From: Burkholderiaceae bacterium
Lineage (GTDB): Bacteria; Pseudomonadota; Gammaproteobacteria; Burkholderiales; Burkholderiaceae_B
Direction: 5' to 3'
DNA: 37,226 nt
NCBI GenBank assembly: GCA_020851995.1
Contig: JADZBO010000087.1
Location: 1 to 37,226 of the forward strand
The notes below the pieces were generated by a model that saw nothing but the letters and a program-made list of their open reading frames with translations, was not told the DNA's origin and did no database searches. The number at the start of each line of letters is the position of its first letter. Position 1 is the stretch's first letter. Position numbers and translations under genes: made by a program. Positions 35,269-37,226 of the stretch are shown here, piece by piece.

Positions 35269-36173
35269 GGCGTTACCTCGTGACTGATTGCGTTGGATGG
35301 CCGTGACAGTTTGCTGCCCAACTTGTCGGCTAAAGACGGTTTGAGTTTCCCCTCAGATTCGTTGTTGCCTTCATCGTCAGGATAAAACTCTTCAACGACC
35401 GTGCTGGCCTCGTCTTCGGTCTCCTCGAACTCGCCGTTAGCCAAGCCAGTCCTTGCAGCATCGTCGAGCGCCGCCTGGTCAAACCCAGCATCTTCCCGCT
35501 TGGCATGGGTCTCGCCTGCGGCCTGCAGTGCTTCCGCCATCGTCATACCGGTCCTGAGGGTGAGATCAACGTAGTAGATCGGCGTGCCACGGCTCATCGT
35601 CGTAGACTTTCCCCTCAGTCGAAGCTCAAGCGGAAGACATGAGAGCTTGTCACCCGACAGTGCCTGGAATTGACGCAGCCTTGCAGTGAGGGTGCGGATG
35701 CTGTTGTACCCTGTCGTGCGGTAGACGAAGGTTGCCGTGGGATCCTCGTCACCGATCACGACATTCAACCTACCGAAGGGCTTGCAGAGACCGCCTTGCC
35801 CCATCTCGCAGTTGATTGGGGTCGGACATTGCAACTGCTTGATTCCGTCGCTGCAGATACGCCGACAGGTTTCACCGTTACCAGCACACATTGGTCGACC
35901 TGACTGCCGGTCAAACATTGTGTAGGCTGCCCGAAAGTTAAGCGCCGGATCATCAAACAAAACGGTCACCGGAATAGACCGGATCTTGCCCCCTTGGGCC
36001 TTTCTGAAGCCTTCATCGTAAGGATGTGGAATCCAGCCTTCCTTGGTTTGAATCTGTGACGTGATGGTGAACTGGTCATCCTTCTCGGGCAGTCGCTTGC
36101 CGTTTCGTTCAACAACTCTGCCAATCGATATCCGCCCAACAACAGGCGGGGTAATACTGAGTCCCTTGATCAT
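35265..36173 (-). CDS. Gp3-like / recombination directionality factor-family protein (annotated elsewhere as hydrolase or metal-binding)
   Basis: A 302-residue protein. The ATG at 36173 is chosen because AAAGGA lies 8 bases upstream and the family starts with MIKGLS; a longer frame would add 23 unrelated residues. Six cysteines (96, 103, 107, 116, 122, 130) suggest a metal-binding knuckle. The C-terminal third is acidic and disordered (DDAARTGL to EFYPDDEGNNESEG). From memory it resembles proteins of integrative elements that align with actinophage Gp3, the directionality factor for serine integrases; this is an inference without alignment. It is transcribed toward the defence genes. Confidence 0.6.
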   Translation of the reverse strand: MIKGLSITPPVVGRISIGRVVERNGKRLPEKDDQFTITSQIQTKEGWIPHPYDEGFRKAQGGKIRSIPVTVLFDDPALNFRAAYTMFDRQSGRPMCAGNGETCRRICSDGIKQLQCPTPINCEMGQGGLCKPFGRLNVVIGDEDPTATFVYRTTGYNSIRTLTARLRQFQALSGDKLSCLPLELRLRGKSTTMSRGTPIYYVDLTLRTGMTMAEALQAAGETHAKREDAGFDQAALDDAARTGLANGEFEETEDEASTVVEEFYPDDEGNNESEGKLKPSLADKLGSKLSRPSNAISHEVTP

Positions 36174-36392
36174 GTTTAATCCTTTGCATAGGCCCGCCCC
36201 TAGGATCGCCAGGGCGGACAGGTAACCCGAGTTCGACACCAAATCGGGTTTTTGCCTCGTTCCCCAAAATTTAGTTGAATGAAATCAGGCACTTAAAATT
36301 TTCTCTCAAAATTTCTGTAGTGGCAATATTGCATATTGAATGTGTGGGCAATATTTGTTGCCATCGATGCTCCTAGTTGATACACTGGCCGC
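36174..36392. other. Intergenic region between the Gp3-like gene and the transposase
   Basis: AT-rich, about 220 bp. CCGCCC/GGGCGG (36194-36199 with 36212-36217) forms a hairpin in the leftward leader. AACCCGA/TCGGGTT (36224-36230 with 36244-36250), followed on the + strand by TTT, is terminator-like for rightward reading. GCAATATTGC (36323-36332) is a perfect palindrome, and a second GCAATATTTGTTGCC lies 17 bp later. One of these may be part of the insertion sequence's left end, but no inverted repeat can be confirmed because the right end is outside. Confidence 0.45.
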
Positions 36393-37226
36393 ATGTTCAC
36401 CAAACTCACCCGCTCCGGCGGCCACACCTATGTGCAGTTGGCCGAATCGTTTCGCGACGACACGGGGCGCCCGCGCCAACGCACCATCTGCACGCTTGGT
36501 CGTCTGGACGAAACGGGTGGCAAGGTCGATTCGCTGCTCAAAGGATTGATGCGTGCCAAGGGCATGCCGGCCTCGATGGCCCAGGCACCCCAGGTCGCGT
36601 TCGAGTCGGCGCTTGCGTTGGGCGACGTCTGGGCGCTCGATCAGCTGTGGAAGGAACTCGGCTTTGACGCATTGAGTGGCGTGTTTCGTCGGGCGCGCTA
36701 TACGACGCCGATTGAACACGCGATCCGCGTCATGGTCTTTAATCGCCTCTGTGACGCGGACTCCAAACTTGGTGTCTTGCGCTGGCTGCAGACCGTCAGC
36801 ATTCCTCAGGTGGATGTCGAGGCGCTCACCCACCAGCATCTGCTGCGCAGCCTCGATGCGCTGATCGACCATCAACCGGCGGTTGACGAACTGGTTGCAC
36901 GCCAGATCAGCCCCTTGATCGATCAGGACATGTCGTTGGTGTTTTACGACCTCACCACCATTCGGGCCGCGGGCCTGAGCGAGCAAGACGGCGATGTGCG
37001 GCAGTACGGCATGTCCAAGGAAGGCGTGATTGCCCGCCAGTTCATGTTGGGTGTGGTGCAAACCGCCGACGGCTTGCCGATTTACCACGAGGTGTTTGAC
37101 GGCAACCAGGCCGAAGCGCCCACGCTGATCCCGACCCTTGAGAAAGTGCTTGCCCGCTTCGGTCACATTCGGCGCCTGATCGTGGTGGCTGACCGGGGAT
37201 TGCTGTCGCTGGACAACATCGATGAA
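36393..37226 (+). mobile_element. IS1634-family transposase, 3'-truncated by the window edge
   Basis: The first 278 residues of a DDE transposase. It opens MFTKLTRSGGHTYVQLAESF and has catalytic aspartates in LVFYDLTTI (Asp186) and IVVADRGLL (Asp267), matching the IS4-superfamily IS1634 group. The glutamate of the triad would lie beyond the window. GC content returns to about 60%, unlike the preceding 3 kb, so the element comes from a different background. It does not interrupt any recognisable gene in the window. Confidence 0.85.

Noticed and set aside
19195-37226. A second att copy of the tRNA-Thr 3' end
   Set aside because: No matching copy of the T-arm and acceptor sequence was found by eye downstream in the window.

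Overview
The window is chromosomal DNA of a betaproteobacterium, most likely order Burkholderiales and close to the Alcaligenaceae. This rests on the gene order murA-hisGDCBHAFIE-HIT-tatABC-(HtrA)-NIF3-mscL-petABC-sspAB, the short-form HisG, the GC-rich codon use, and a cytochrome bc1 operon followed by sspA/sspB. No species can be fixed from the sequence alone.

Region 1 (1-18.9 kb) is conserved core genome. A 5'-truncated ABC-2 permease leads into a BolA/IbaG protein, MurA and a nearly complete, tightly packed histidine operon. The reading frames overlap or lie a few bases apart, except for gaps of 96 nt before hisD and 69 nt before hisA. A HIT protein and the Tat translocase (tatA, tatB, tatC) follow. 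Next come an XRE regulator, a leftward DegS/DegQ-type protease divergent from a NIF3 protein, and leftward mscL divergent from petABC (Rieske protein, cytochrome b, cytochrome c1). The Rieske protein has a twin-arginine motif, so the nearby Tat system probably exports it. A strong intrinsic terminator separates petC from sspA-sspB.

Region 2 (19.0-37.2 kb) is an accessory island starting at a tRNA-Thr(UGU) gene. GC content and codon use change sharply after the tRNA. The left part is a replication-type module: an unrecognised 251-aa protein, an AlpA-like HTH protein, a 1017-aa DUF927 helicase-like ATPase, and then about 330 bp with eleven 9-bp iteron-like repeats in both orientations, a plausible replication origin. 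The cargo is a tightly coupled four-gene operon: DUF499 ATPase, DUF3780 protein, DUF1156 adenine methyltransferase, and a phospholipase-D/SNF2 helicase. This set matches a predicted anti-phage modification/restriction system of defence islands. It is flanked by remnants of a type I restriction locus: an HsdR-like N-terminus (about 34 residues) opens the ORF directly upstream, and an HsdS C-terminus (about 55 residues) lies directly downstream. The four-gene system therefore appears to have replaced the interior of an older hsd locus.

Region 3 (33.7-37.2 kb) is an AT-richer tail. It holds a small secreted protein, a six-helix membrane protein, a leftward cysteine-rich protein resembling the phage Gp3-like (recombination directionality factor) family with a coupled 32-aa membrane peptide, and the 5' part of an IS1634-type transposase running off the window. 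No integrase and no second copy of the tRNA 3' end were seen, so the right end of the island lies outside.
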